A stretch of DNA of 43,900 nucleotides, taken from assembly GCA_023245765.1 (NCBI GenBank), contig JAHFJP010000007.1, positions 1-43,900 on the forward strand, written 5' to 3'. A program made the translations under genes and the position numbers. The notes beneath the pieces are model-generated. The model ran no database searches. It was not told the origin of the DNA and worked only from the letters and a program-made list of their open reading frames with translations. The stretch is from Candidatus Peribacteria bacterium. GTDB lineage: Bacteria > Patescibacteriota > Gracilibacteria > Peribacterales > Peribacteraceae. Below, one piece after another: positions 8,640-18,308 of this stretch (positions are counted from its first letter, which is position 1; the number at the start of each line of letters is the position of its first letter).

Positions 8640-9206
8640 ATGCAGCAGCAATTACCGGAGAGCGAACTCCAGCGGCTTGTGGCCAAAGCGCAGGACGGCG
8701 ATACCGATGCGTTCGAGAAGCTGTACCTGCAGTTCTTTCTGCCCATCTACCGCTACACGGCGTTCCGCGTTCCATCGGAAATCGCCGAAGACATCGTCGC
8801 GGATGTGTTCGTGAAGGCGTGGGAAAAGATCCATCAATACAGGACGAAAAAAGGCGTGCCGTTCGGCGCGTGGCTGTTTCGCATCGCGCGACACACGGTG
8901 ATCGATACATACCGCCATGAGCGCAATTTTGAGGAGGTCTCCGAAGACCTCGCCGATCCCGATGTGCTCAACCGCGCCGATGCGCATGTCAAAAACCGCG
9001 ATGTGCTGCGGATTGTTCGGGCTGCACTGGAGAAGCTCCCTCGACGCTACCGGGAAATTCTTGTTCTTTCGTACATTGCCGAGCTCCCCCACAACGAAGT
9101 CGCCCGGGTGCTCAAGATGACCGAGGGGGGAGTGCGAATTCTCAAGTTCCGGGCGCTTAGGAAACTCGAGGCCCTTTTACCCCCTGATATCAACGATCGT
9201 TCATGA
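8640..9206 (+). CDS. RNA polymerase sigma factor, sigma-70/ECF type
   Basis: LQFFLPIYRYTAFRV...AEDIVADVFVKAWEKI...FGAWLFRIARHTVIDTYR (region 2) and LPRRYREILVLSYIAELPHNEVARVLKMTEGGVRILKFRALRKLE (region 4). Confidence 0.9.
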   Translation: MQQQLPESELQRLVAKAQDGDTDAFEKLYLQFFLPIYRYTAFRVPSEIAEDIVADVFVKAWEKIHQYRTKKGVPFGAWLFRIARHTVIDTYRHERNFEEVSEDLADPDVLNRADAHVKNRDVLRIVRAALEKLPRRYREILVLSYIAELPHNEVARVLKMTEGGVRILKFRALRKLEALLPPDINDRS

Positions 9207-9264
9207 TGATCACCTTTTTAGCTCAATTTTGTGTAACACAAGGCAAAATTTCCCGTTTTAACTC

Positions 9265-11271
9265 ATGCATCCGGATAGAAAATCCATTATGAGGTCCAAC
9301 TCTCCATCCCCGGCCAATGGATCTGAGCATCTGCTCCGGCAGGCGGCATCGAATCTCACGCCGAACGCCGGTGCACAAGCGCGTGTGAAGCGCATGATCC
9401 GCGCGCAGCTGCGTGCTCCGCATCTGCTCAATCAGGTTCGCGAGGAGCTGACGCCGTCGTCGGGGCTCATCAGGGATCTGTGGTCGCACGTTCTTTCATC
9501 AATCGATCCAATCAGGCATCTCACGCTGTGGGAGCGTCTTCGTGGAACGCTCAGACCAGCAGCTGGAGCACGTGAACTTCTGTGGAGTAGATTCTCCGTT
9601 CGTCTCGAGCCGTCCTACGCGCGGTACGTGGCATCCCGTCCGGTTAAATGGGTCGCGGCGTTCGCTATCGTTCTCGTCGCCGCCCGTGTGAGCCCGCTGC
9701 TGTTTCTCGCTCCCGCCTCCATCGCGGTATCGCCGGTCACGCTGTTTGCCCCGGAAGGGCAGGTGGAAGTGCTGCTCGGGTCACTATGGCAGCCGATCAC
9801 CGGTGAAGTCACCTTAAATTCTCCCACGCGTTTGCAGACGCAGAAGGGTAGGGCGACGATCGTCACGCACGATGACGCGGTGTTCCGCTTTGCGCCCTCC
9901 ACGCGCGGTCAGCTTGTGGATCTTTCCGACCGTCCCGAATCCTCGGTGCAGGAGACAACGGTGGCGCTCGAAGAAGGAGAGCTGTGGGTGCTCGGGCTTG
10001 TTCCCAAGCACGTGCGCGCGATCACGGTTCTCACGTCACAAGGGCGCGTGTTCATCCACGAAGGCAGCGTTTCCATTAAGCAATCTCCCACGGAGGTGGT
10101 GATTCGCGTGCTTGACCGCAGCGCTCTCGTCTCACGTCACGGACACCAGATATCGCTCGTTGCCGGGGAACAGACCGTTCTCAGTGGCGAGAATGAGCCC
10201 GTTGCAACCAAGATGGACTCCTCCGTTTTCCAGGAAGCCTGGGTGGCCGGCAATCTCAGCCGCGACGCGGCCCATCAGCGCGAGATCGCCCAGCTCCAGC
10301 AGGAGCGGCGCGCGGGGGCAGCCGGCATTCTTCCCGGTTCGCGCCTGTATCCCGTCAAGCGCCTCGCCGAAACGGTCGATGTGCTCTTCTCGCTCAGTGA
10401 AGAAGAGCGCGCGCGCAAACTCATCACGCAGGCCAACACGCGTCTCAACGAAGCTGCCGCGATGATTTCAAGTGGAGGGACGCAGGCCGCGGAAGATGCA
10501 CTGCAGGAGTACAAGAACACGCTCCTCCAGGTGGCCAGCGGTTCCGGAGGGAATGCGGTTGTCCAGTCGTTGCTGCAGACGGAAGTCGTCGATGCCGGTC
10601 CGGCCACGGTGGCCGCAGCGCTGCCGGGCGATCCGAGCTACGCACTCAAACTGGCGGTCGATGACACCATCGCCGCATTGCCGAGTACCGTCACCAAGCC
10701 CGATGTGGAGGGCGAAGCGCTCATTGATCAGCTGATTGTGGCCAAGCGCCAGGCTGAGCAAGGGGATACGGAACATGCGAAGGAGACGCTCTCCGAACTC
10801 AGCGATTCCATCGCGCTGCTGGATTCAACTGGTGCCCTCAACCTCGTGGCGCCGGACGTCCGGCACGAAGCCAAAGCGGTCGTGCAGCAGGTGGCTGCCG
10901 CCGTCGAAGGCCCGGTGCTCGGCATCGGTCTGACACTCGGTGTCCCCGAAAAAGATCTGGTGTTGCCGCAGCATCCCTCGCGGACCGTGCTCATCCGTTC
11001 CCTGACGCCGCAGCAGGTGATCGCCAAAGCCCAGGAAATCCGCGGACGCATCTTCGTCTTCGGCACGAAGAAGGCCCGGTACGACGCTCTCGAAGACCAG
11101 ATGCGACTTCTGCTGAACCATCCCGACCGCGGTCGCATCCTCCGCGAGCTCGGCAAGTCTCTCCCGCGCGATGGACTCGCACAGCGCGTGACCCGCGAGA
11201 TTCGAGCGGTGACGGAGGAGGTGCAGATGCAGGTGACCGCCTCCGGCGGGACTGCACCTGCGGCACAGTGA
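9265..11271 (+). CDS. membrane protein with FecR-like region and DUF5667-like region; candidate anti-sigma/sensor partner
   Basis: Single TM near KWVAAFAIVLVAARVSPLLFL, FecR-like beta-rich segment, PGSRLYPVKRLAETVDVLFSLSEEERARKLITQANTRLNEA; directly downstream of the ECF sigma gene. Confidence 0.6.
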   Translation: MHPDRKSIMRSNSPSPANGSEHLLRQAASNLTPNAGAQARVKRMIRAQLRAPHLLNQVREELTPSSGLIRDLWSHVLSSIDPIRHLTLWERLRGTLRPAAGARELLWSRFSVRLEPSYARYVASRPVKWVAAFAIVLVAARVSPLLFLAPASIAVSPVTLFAPEGQVEVLLGSLWQPITGEVTLNSPTRLQTQKGRATIVTHDDAVFRFAPSTRGQLVDLSDRPESSVQETTVALEEGELWVLGLVPKHVRAITVLTSQGRVFIHEGSVSIKQSPTEVVIRVLDRSALVSRHGHQISLVAGEQTVLSGENEPVATKMDSSVFQEAWVAGNLSRDAAHQREIAQLQQERRAGAAGILPGSRLYPVKRLAETVDVLFSLSEEERARKLITQANTRLNEAAAMISSGGTQAAEDALQEYKNTLLQVASGSGGNAVVQSLLQTEVVDAGPATVAAALPGDPSYALKLAVDDTIAALPSTVTKPDVEGEALIDQLIVAKRQAEQGDTEHAKETLSELSDSIALLDSTGALNLVAPDVRHEAKAVVQQVAAAVEGPVLGIGLTLGVPEKDLVLPQHPSRTVLIRSLTPQQVIAKAQEIRGRIFVFGTKKARYDALEDQMRLLLNHPDRGRILRELGKSLPRDGLAQRVTREIRAVTEEVQMQVTASGGTAPAAQ

Positions 11272-11375
11272 GGTAAAGAGGGCGAGAAACGGTTAAGAGG
11301 GTAAAGAGGAATTTTTTCGTTTCCTCTTTACCTTCTTCACCCTCTTTACCTTCTTCATCCTCTTCGTTACCCTTC
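11272..11375. repeat. inverted array of ~9-nt unit; possible terminator hairpin
   Basis: GGTAAAGAGGA...TCCTCTTTACC stem and tandem CTCTTTACC|TTCTTCACC|CTCTTTACC|TTCTTCATC. Confidence 0.7.
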
Positions 11376-11382
11376 CCGGGCT

Positions 11383-11946
11383 ATGGCAATGTATTCCATC
11401 ACCGACCTCAAGCCCGGACGCGCCGTCAGTATCGACGGGCAGCCGTACCTGGTGCTTACCTCGCAGTTTGGGCGCAAAAGCCAGAGCAAGGCGAACATGC
11501 AGTGCAAACTCAAGAATCTGCAGACCGGTGTGATCATGGCGCGCAACTTCCAGGGCAGCGAGAAAATCGAGCAGGCGGATGTCGGCTTTAAGCATGTGCA
11601 GTTTCTGTATGGTGACCAGACCTCCTGCACGTTCATGGATCTGGAAACCTACGATCAATTCGCACTGCAGAAGGACGATATTGAAGATCTGGTCGGATTC
11701 CTGACCGACGGTCTCGAAGTCGACGCACTCATGTACGGCGAAAAACCGATCAGCATCAAGTTACCGTCGACCGTCATTCTCACGGTCAAAGAGACGATCC
11801 CGGGTGTGAAAGGAGACACCGCCACCGGGGGAGGGAAGCCGGCGAAGCTGGATACGGGACTGACGGTGACTGTTCCTTTGTTTATCAATGAAGGCGATAA
11901 GATTATCGTGAATACGGAGACCGGGGAATATAAAGAGAGAGCATAA
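11383..11946 (+). CDS. efp: translation elongation factor P
   Basis: YSITDLKPGRAVSIDGQPYLVL, KLKNLQTGVIMARNFQGSEKIEQADV, C-terminal LTVTVPLFINEGDKIIVNTETGEYKERA. Confidence 0.92.
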   Translation: MAMYSITDLKPGRAVSIDGQPYLVLTSQFGRKSQSKANMQCKLKNLQTGVIMARNFQGSEKIEQADVGFKHVQFLYGDQTSCTFMDLETYDQFALQKDDIEDLVGFLTDGLEVDALMYGEKPISIKLPSTVILTVKETIPGVKGDTATGGGKPAKLDTGLTVTVPLFINEGDKIIVNTETGEYKERA

Positions 11947-11970
11947 TCAGGTGGAAGCAAAGAATCTGAT

Positions 11971-12008
11971 GATCCCCCCCCACCTAACCTCCCCCTGCGG
12001 GGGAGGGA
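11971..12008. repeat. palindromic repeat CACCTAACCTCCCCCTGCGGGGGAGGGAG
   Basis: CTCCCCC(11989-11995)/GGGGGAG(11999-12005) stem. Confidence 0.6.
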
Positions 12009-12049
12009 GATGCGGAGGAGGGAAAAAGGTATATGAGCTCTAGCAATAT

Positions 12050-12913
12050 TCAGGTCATTTTTGCTGATGCCTCGTCGCGCATGATCTCTTCGCGAATTTT
12101 TTCCCGATCGATGCCGAGGTCGTGGAAATAGTTGTCCAAGTCTCTATAGAGTTGCGAATAGCGTTCCTTATCACGTCTATCCAGAGCCAGGAGACCATGA
12201 ATTTCGGAGGCAAATGCCGGCATTTGGCCTGTGTATTGTGTGTAAGTGCTCAACGTGCGTGTCTGTTCATGCTGCCGCAGGCGTTCCTCGTAGGTCATGA
12301 TGCGTGTAGGGTCCGCGCTATCGACCCCACCGCAGATGTCGGCGTACATGATGATTTTTTCGATGGGCTCAAGCTGTTCGAGCGTTTTGAATTTCTTTCC
12401 CAGACGCACCGTATCGACAATCAGATGCGCCATCCCCGCGCGTTTTAAAATCGCGTCGCCCTCGTACTCGGTACGCAGATATCCAAACTGTCCCGCAACT
12501 TTACCGATATCATGAAAGAGACCTTCGATCTCCACCGTTCTGGGATCCAGAGATGCAAATTCTGCTGTGTTGACATTATCACTGTCCTGTAATTTCTCCG
12601 TGACTCTCCGTGCAAATTCCCCGACGCGCCGTATATGGAGATGTAGTAAGCGGCTCTTTTCCGTCACCGGACCCAGAGTTTCAAGATAGCGTAGCGCTTC
12701 CTGTACATCTTCCACCGAGAGTATTGCGCCGGGAATACGTAAACGCGAATTTTCCGGAATCTGTTCCTTGGTAATCTGAACGGCAGCTCTGATTCTGCTT
12801 TTTGAAGCGTGACGCTTTTCCTTCAATGCCTCCGCGCGCGATATGGGTCTTGGATCTCCAGTTTCTTTTGGTCGAATCGCCAGCAAATCATTGTAAACTC
12901 TGTCCAAACCCAT
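12050..12913 (-). CDS. HD-domain protein (putative phosphohydrolase)
   Basis: HIRRVGEFARRV...IEGLFHDIGKVAGQ... Confidence 0.65.
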   Translation of the reverse strand: MGLDRVYNDLLAIRPKETGDPRPISRAEALKEKRHASKSRIRAAVQITKEQIPENSRLRIPGAILSVEDVQEALRYLETLGPVTEKSRLLHLHIRRVGEFARRVTEKLQDSDNVNTAEFASLDPRTVEIEGLFHDIGKVAGQFGYLRTEYEGDAILKRAGMAHLIVDTVRLGKKFKTLEQLEPIEKIIMYADICGGVDSADPTRIMTYEERLRQHEQTRTLSTYTQYTGQMPAFASEIHGLLALDRRDKERYSQLYRDLDNYFHDLGIDREKIREEIMRDEASAKMT

Positions 12914-12952
12914 AAAGGTATTTTAATGTATTTTTTCAATAAAGTCAATAAT

Positions 12953-14377
12953 TTAGAGATGCTTCAGGAGAATTTCGTTCACCTTCCCCGGATTCGCCTG
13001 CCCTTTCGACTGCTTCATCACATAGCCAACGATCGCCCCGAGTGCCGCCTGCTTGCCGCTCTTGTAATCCTCGATGGCTTTCGGATTCTTCGCGATTGCC
13101 TCTTTCACGAATGCCTCGATCTTCGAGTCATCAGAAATCTGGCCCATACCTTCGGCGGCGATGATGTCCTTGGGTGATTTTCCCGTCGTCACCATCTTCT
13201 CCAATACAGTCTTCCCCGCATTGCCGGAGATCGTTCCATCATCAATCGCGATCACCAGGTCGAGCATCGCGTTCACGGAGGGCGCATCGGCGGCGGTCTT
13301 GCCGTGCGCGTTCAAAAAGCCCATCAGCTGGGTGAGGATCAGGCTTGAGGTGCGCTTGGCATCGTCGGTCTTGGCATACACGGCATCAAAGAGTGCCCGC
13401 ATCTCCGGCTGATCGATCAGCGTCGCCGCTTCCGCGTCATTGAGCCCCATCGCGAGGTAGTGCTTCTTGCGCTCACGCGGCAGAACAACGGGCTCCGGTT
13501 GGATCTGTAGCAGCATCTTTTCATCAATCAACAATGGGGGAATATCCGGCTCCGGGAAATAGCGGTAATCGTCGGCGGTTTCTTTCTCGCGCAGCATGCG
13601 TGTTTTGCCATCGTCATCCAGCCATCCGACGGTGATATCTCTTTTGAGCGGCCCACCGGTCTCATCCCACGATTTGCGGAGCCGCGCTTCTTCGTACTGG
13701 AGCGCTCTCTCGAGTGCCTTGAACGAATTCAAGTTCTTGATCTCACTGCGGGGGTTCAACTTCGTCGTTCCCTTCTCACGCAGGCTGATACTCGCATCAA
13801 ATCGCATCATTCCTTTGAACATGTCGGCCTCGGAGGCATTCACCGCGATCAACATCCGCCGGAGCTCTTCGGCGAACGCGACGGCTTCATCGGCGGATCG
13901 CAGATCCGGTTCGGTCACGATCTCCATCAGCGGCGTCCCCGCGCGGTTGTAATCACAAAGAGTCACGGATCCCCTGTGTGTCAGCTTTCCTGCGTCATTC
14001 TCCATATGCAGTCTCGTGATCCCGCACACCATCTCCTTCCCTGCGACGTCGTAGTGGACTTTCCCCTTCGAGGCTAATGGAAAGTCATACTGAGAAATCT
14101 GAAATCCCGACGGCAAGTCCGGATAGAAGTAGTGCTTGCGGTCGAAGTGACTATTTTTATTCACCGTGCACTTGAGCGCGAGCGACATCTTCACCGCCTT
14201 GATGATCGATTCTTTATTCGGCACGGGCAGCGTCCCGGGATGACCCATGCAGATCTCGCACACGGTCGTATTCGGTTCTTTGCCGAACGCGTCGTTGTCG
14301 CACCCACAGAACATCTTCGTCTTCGTGTTCATCTGGGCGTGGACCTCCAGTCCGATGATGGCTTCCAGGGTTGGCAT
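12953..14377 (-). CDS. gatB: Asp-tRNA(Asn)/Glu-tRNA(Gln) amidotransferase subunit B
   Basis: IGLEVHAQMNTKTKMFCGC, CEICMGHPGTLPVPN, YFYPDLPSGFQISQYDFPL, RYFPEPDIPPL. Confidence 0.97.
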   Translation of the reverse strand: MPTLEAIIGLEVHAQMNTKTKMFCGCDNDAFGKEPNTTVCEICMGHPGTLPVPNKESIIKAVKMSLALKCTVNKNSHFDRKHYFYPDLPSGFQISQYDFPLASKGKVHYDVAGKEMVCGITRLHMENDAGKLTHRGSVTLCDYNRAGTPLMEIVTEPDLRSADEAVAFAEELRRMLIAVNASEADMFKGMMRFDASISLREKGTTKLNPRSEIKNLNSFKALERALQYEEARLRKSWDETGGPLKRDITVGWLDDDGKTRMLREKETADDYRYFPEPDIPPLLIDEKMLLQIQPEPVVLPRERKKHYLAMGLNDAEAATLIDQPEMRALFDAVYAKTDDAKRTSSLILTQLMGFLNAHGKTAADAPSVNAMLDLVIAIDDGTISGNAGKTVLEKMVTTGKSPKDIIAAEGMGQISDDSKIEAFVKEAIAKNPKAIEDYKSGKQAALGAIVGYVMKQSKGQANPGKVNEILLKHL

Positions 14378-14407
14378 AGGTACCCCTGCAGAGTAATCAA
14401 CTCGCCA

Positions 14408-15448
14408 TCATGCTGCCAGATCATTCTGCCGGATAATTGTGGCTGCCTGGGAAGATACCGACGAATCCGTCGATTTTTTTTCACCCTTTCGGCGCTGTAT
14501 GAAGTTATAGAGCAACCACTGCAATTTCTCCCAATGGACCTCCATCGATGGCACGGTGATATGTTCTTCGGGATCCAGCCCCAGGAGATCTGCGAAGCCG
14601 TTCACGAACCGCACGAAATTGATGTAGTTGATCAGATGTACCAGCATGTCATCGTTCCATGCGTCACCCCCTTTTGAGAAATATTCCAACAACTCCTGGC
14701 CGGTCCTCATCAATTTTTTGTGGTCCAGCAGGAGCTGTGGATCCGACATCTTGAACTGCCACTCATCTGCTTCGGGATACACGAAGAGATTTTTGTATGC
14801 CATGCAATCCACCGGTTGTTTCGTTTTCTGCGCGAAGAAGCTCATTTGGGAAAAGAGTTGCACCAGACGTTCACGCAACAGAGCTTCGATCTTCATCAGC
14901 GTAAATGTTTTTTGCATGTCTTTGTTGCGGAAGATTGCCTTAAAGGCATCGGGATCGAAAGGCCCTCTTTGGAAAATCGCGCGTTCATTGACCGCCGCGT
15001 ATGTTCTGGGGTCATGCATCTGCTCATCTTCGTAGCCAGAAGCGATATTGAGCGTATCGGGATGATTGATAATGCGGGAGATATCCTTCTGGAAATGCAC
15101 GGCCTGTACGATTCCATTCTGTGGCGGATAATGCGAATGCACGACACGTTCATCACCAAAGAAAAACTCGCAGTTTTGCTGATAATGCAGCCGGCTCAAT
15201 CGTTCATGATCATCAGATTGCTGTTTATCTACTTTCCCCACCACGGACGGAGTCACCTGGAACACAAAAGACTGCGCCCCCGTCCCGACCAGTGGAAAGA
15301 TATTGTTATCATGATGTCTTCCAAGGACTTCGTGCAGCCGCACTCTCGCAAGCGTTTCTCCGATGTCCGCTTGGGGCAGTTGATAGTTCCGAACGGACTG
15401 CTTGTGAATCAGCGTCCGGTCCTCGACATCAGGGGTTGTCTGGACCAT
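14408..15448 (-). CDS. hypothetical protein
   Basis: 346-aa ORF with no recognised motif. Confidence 0.6.
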   Translation of the reverse strand: MVQTTPDVEDRTLIHKQSVRNYQLPQADIGETLARVRLHEVLGRHHDNNIFPLVGTGAQSFVFQVTPSVVGKVDKQQSDDHERLSRLHYQQNCEFFFGDERVVHSHYPPQNGIVQAVHFQKDISRIINHPDTLNIASGYEDEQMHDPRTYAAVNERAIFQRGPFDPDAFKAIFRNKDMQKTFTLMKIEALLRERLVQLFSQMSFFAQKTKQPVDCMAYKNLFVYPEADEWQFKMSDPQLLLDHKKLMRTGQELLEYFSKGGDAWNDDMLVHLINYINFVRFVNGFADLLGLDPEEHITVPSMEVHWEKLQWLLYNFIQRRKGEKKSTDSSVSSQAATIIRQNDLAA

Positions 15449-15492
15449 GGTGCCACTCTAGAGGTGTGTTTTCCGCGAGCAACAAAATTGTT

Positions 15493-15513
15493 CCACGATA
15501 GCCTTCATCGTGG
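15493..15513. repeat. small hairpin CCACGAT-AGCCTTC-ATCGTGG in divergent intergenic region
   Basis: Perfect 7-bp stem, 7-nt loop. Confidence 0.5.
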
Positions 15514-15607
15514 TCCGTTTGGCTATTCAAAGACAAAAAAAGTCCTCAGGCGATCTCGATGTTCGCGCCGCTTGTCCCGGCAATAGACGCTGTATAGATT
15601 CCATGGT

Positions 15608-16240
15608 GTGAATACCCTACAAGTTGCGGCACGTCGTAAAAAATCTCCGGAGTGTGCGACGAAAGATCCTCCGGAATTTCTGGAAGCACTGCGCCGGGGT
15701 GATGAACGCGCGTGGCAGGCATTGATGCGACGTCATGAAGCCCAATTCATTTGTGTCATCCAACCTATCATTTCTGATCCCGAGGGGATTGAAGATGTTT
15801 TACAGGATGGATATTTGAAGGCTCACCGTGGCATTGGAGAATTCGACAATCTTGAAGCGTCCATTGCCACGTGGGTAACGAAAATTATGCGGAGAGCAGC
15901 GATCAACAGGGTTCGCAACACAAACAAAAAGAAGATGCTGCGTATGGGTGTGGACGATGAAGGAAAAAATATCGAATATACAAGCGACGTCCCCGACACG
16001 CTTGATGCAGCCATGCAACGTGAGCAAATTACTCTGATTGAGAGCGCACGTCGGTCACTCATGCCGAAATATCAGGATGTCATCAATGTATGGATGACAC
16101 CCGGTATGACCTACGAAAAGGCGGGGAAACATTTTGGTATTTCGTTTAAAGCATATAAATCACTACTCGACCGAGCGCGCAAATCTCTCTCGATACTTCT
16201 GCAGGAAAACGGCGTGTTGAACGGTCACGACGTTGCGTAA
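15608..16240 (+). CDS. sigma-70 family (ECF-like) RNA polymerase sigma factor
   Basis: ALRRGDERAWQALMRRHEAQF...GIEDVLQDGYLKAHRGIGEFD...ASIATWVTKIMRRAAINRVR...TYEKAGKHFGISFKAYKSLLDRARKSL; GTG start. Confidence 0.75.
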   Translation: MNTLQVAARRKKSPECATKDPPEFLEALRRGDERAWQALMRRHEAQFICVIQPIISDPEGIEDVLQDGYLKAHRGIGEFDNLEASIATWVTKIMRRAAINRVRNTNKKKMLRMGVDDEGKNIEYTSDVPDTLDAAMQREQITLIESARRSLMPKYQDVINVWMTPGMTYEKAGKHFGISFKAYKSLLDRARKSLSILLQENGVLNGHDVA

Positions 16241-16671
16241 TCCACGATCAACACCCCCTCCAGATGATCCACTTCGTGCTGCACCACGCGCGCGTCGAAG
16301 TTCTTGAGCTTCCGCTGCTGCTTTTTGCCCTTGAGATCCTTGTATGTGACGGTGATCTCCACGGAGCGGGGGATCATCAGCCAGACGTTCGGGAGACTCA
16401 GACATCCTTCCTGATCGAGATCCTTCTCTTTGCTCTTCCCGCTGATCACGGGGTTGATCAGCGGCGTTATTTTGCCGCCGATGACGGCGATGCAGATGCG
16501 CTCGGTGCGCGCCACCTGTGGTGCCGCGAGACCCACACCGCTGGCTTCCTTCATTGTTTCAATCATGTCTTTAATCAATTGCTTCACGTCTTTGGTCACC
16601 GCCGGGACCGGTTTGGTCTTTTTCCGGAGGATCGGATTATCCGGCCCAATAACAATCGGAAGAATAGGCAC
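16225..16671 (-). CDS. def: peptide deformylase
   Basis: GVGLAAPQ, EGCLSLP, HEVDHLEGVL motifs. Confidence 0.95.
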   Translation of the reverse strand: MPILPIVIGPDNPILRKKTKPVPAVTKDVKQLIKDMIETMKEASGVGLAAPQVARTERICIAVIGGKITPLINPVISGKSKEKDLDQEGCLSLPNVWLMIPRSVEITVTYKDLKGKKQQRKLKNFDARVVQHEVDHLEGVLIVDYATS

Positions 16672-16683
16672 ACCGAAATTATA

Positions 16684-16722
16684 AAGCTAACCAGCTAAAA
16701 AGCTAAACAGCTAAAAAGCTAC
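16684..16722. repeat. 8-nt tandem repeat AGCTAAMM
   Basis: AGCTAACC AGCTAAAA AGCTAAAC AGCTAAAA AGCTAC between def and the exonuclease gene. Confidence 0.75.
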
Positions 16723-17318
16723 TTCACCATCATCTTCACCCCCGCTCTCTTCTTCAGCTCCTCAAAGCTCGGAATCCTCTCGGTCATCTTCTGCAGTGCC
16801 TGCGCGGTCAATATCACGTCGGCCAGCGCGCGATGGCGCTCCACGGGCATGTCGAGGTTGAACTTCTTACACAGCACGTCGAGCGAGTGTCGAAAATCGC
16901 TGGGGTAGAGACTGCGGGAGAGCGTCATCGTGCAGAGACAGTCGGGTAGATCGACAAATCCCCAGCAGTACTGTTTTTCAGCCTCAAGGAAACCCATATC
17001 GAAGCTTGCGTTGTGTGCCACGAGCGTGGAGCCTTTCGCGAATTCCAGAAACTGCGGCAGCACGAAGTCGATTGTCGGTGCGGCTTTGACATCCTCATCG
17101 CTGATCTTATTCACCTGCCGCGCTTCCCAGGGAATGTCGCGTTCCGGATTCACGAGCGTCACAAAGGCGCTGTCCTTCAGAATCACACCGTTTTCCATCC
17201 GCACTCCCGCGATTTCGATGATCCGGTGCCCCCGGAGCGGGTCGAGACCGGTCGTCTCAACATCGAAAATGGTCAGAGGCGGAAGCACCGGGGGACTATA
17301 GTGGAGGACCATGTTCAT
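16719..17318 (-). CDS. DnaQ-like 3'-5' exonuclease (Pol III epsilon family)
   Basis: TIFDVETTGLDPLRGHRIIEIAGVRM, LVAHNASFDMGFLE, HRALADVILTAQ (ExoI/II/III motifs). Confidence 0.9.
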   Translation of the reverse strand: MNMVLHYSPPVLPPLTIFDVETTGLDPLRGHRIIEIAGVRMENGVILKDSAFVTLVNPERDIPWEARQVNKISDEDVKAAPTIDFVLPQFLEFAKGSTLVAHNASFDMGFLEAEKQYCWGFVDLPDCLCTMTLSRSLYPSDFRHSLDVLCKKFNLDMPVERHRALADVILTAQALQKMTERIPSFEELKKRAGVKMMVK

Positions 17319-17365
17319 GCCTAGTTATTGCGGGGCAATCATTTTGATTCTAGAATCCCGCTCCT

Positions 17366-17590
17366 ATGGCGACATTCACTCTTGAGGCAGCGAATGATTC
17401 TGTGAACGCGCAGGACGCGGCAGCAGTTTTGCGGGCATCGTTGCCGTCAACATATATCATCAATGTTCATGCTGCGCAGGTGACGATCAATACGGCGCAT
17501 GGCACGGTGCCGGTTGCAGAAATTCAGGAAAAAATTGTTGCAGCATGTTTGAGAGTCGTTTCCGTGGACGATACAATCACTCTTCCATGA
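17366..17590 (+). CDS. small hypothetical protein
   Basis: 74-aa ORF ending at the start of nth (4-nt overlap). Confidence 0.45.
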   Translation: MATFTLEAANDSVNAQDAAAVLRASLPSTYIINVHAAQVTINTAHGTVPVAEIQEKIVAACLRVVSVDDTITLP

Positions 17591-18249
17591 TGAAGGTATC
17601 TTTGACCGGTGGTGCAGTATTGCGGCGCCTCGAAAAACTCCACGCGCCTCCGCGCACGTTCCTCCACTGGCGCACGCCGCTGGATTTGCTCGTCGCAACG
17701 ATCCTTAGCGCCCAGTGCACCGATGTGCGTGTGAATATCGTCACGAAAACGCTCTACAAGAAGTATCAGACACCTCAAGATTACGTCGCTGTTCCCCGGA
17801 AGGAGTTAGAGAAGGACATCCACTCCTGTGGCACATACCGCAACAAGGCGCGGTTCATTCAGGAGATGTGCGCGCGACTGATCAGTCACCATCACGGAAA
17901 AGTTCCGCAGACGATGGGGGAACTCACGGCGCTCCAGGGCGTCGGCCGCAAGACGGCGTCGATCATCCTGTGGGCGTGCTTCGGCAAGAACGAAGGCATC
18001 GCGGTCGATACACATGTGATCCGGGTTTCACAACGGCTGGGACTGACCAAACACAAAGACCCCAAGCGCATCGAACTCGATCTGATGAAGGCGCTGCCGA
18101 ACAAGAAGTGGGGAGAGTTCACCACGCTCATCATCACGCACGGGCGGGCAGTCTGTACCGCGAGGAATCGGCAATGTGAAAAGTGTGTGTTTAAGAAGGA
18201 GTGTCCGTCATCTCTCGTTTTGGGGAGAAAAGACGTGGCGAAGCCGTAA
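17587..18249 (+). CDS. nth: endonuclease III
   Basis: LSAQCTDVRVN, LQGVGRKTASIIL HhH, VDTHVIRVSQRLGL, 4Fe-4S motif CTARNRQCEKCVFKKEC (C-x6-C-x2-C-x5-C). Confidence 0.95.
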   Translation: MMKVSLTGGAVLRRLEKLHAPPRTFLHWRTPLDLLVATILSAQCTDVRVNIVTKTLYKKYQTPQDYVAVPRKELEKDIHSCGTYRNKARFIQEMCARLISHHHGKVPQTMGELTALQGVGRKTASIILWACFGKNEGIAVDTHVIRVSQRLGLTKHKDPKRIELDLMKALPNKKWGEFTTLIITHGRAVCTARNRQCEKCVFKKECPSSLVLGRKDVAKP

Positions 18250-18308
18250 ATCGTGATTGACAGAAGTTATATATTCCATAATAATAATACCTTTATTCCC
18301 AATCGCCT

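Noticed and set aside
16684-16722. Possible CRISPR array (AGCTAAAA repeats)
   Set aside because: Units are 8 nt with no spacers; likewise the other tandem arrays have 6-9 nt units and no cas genes are present.
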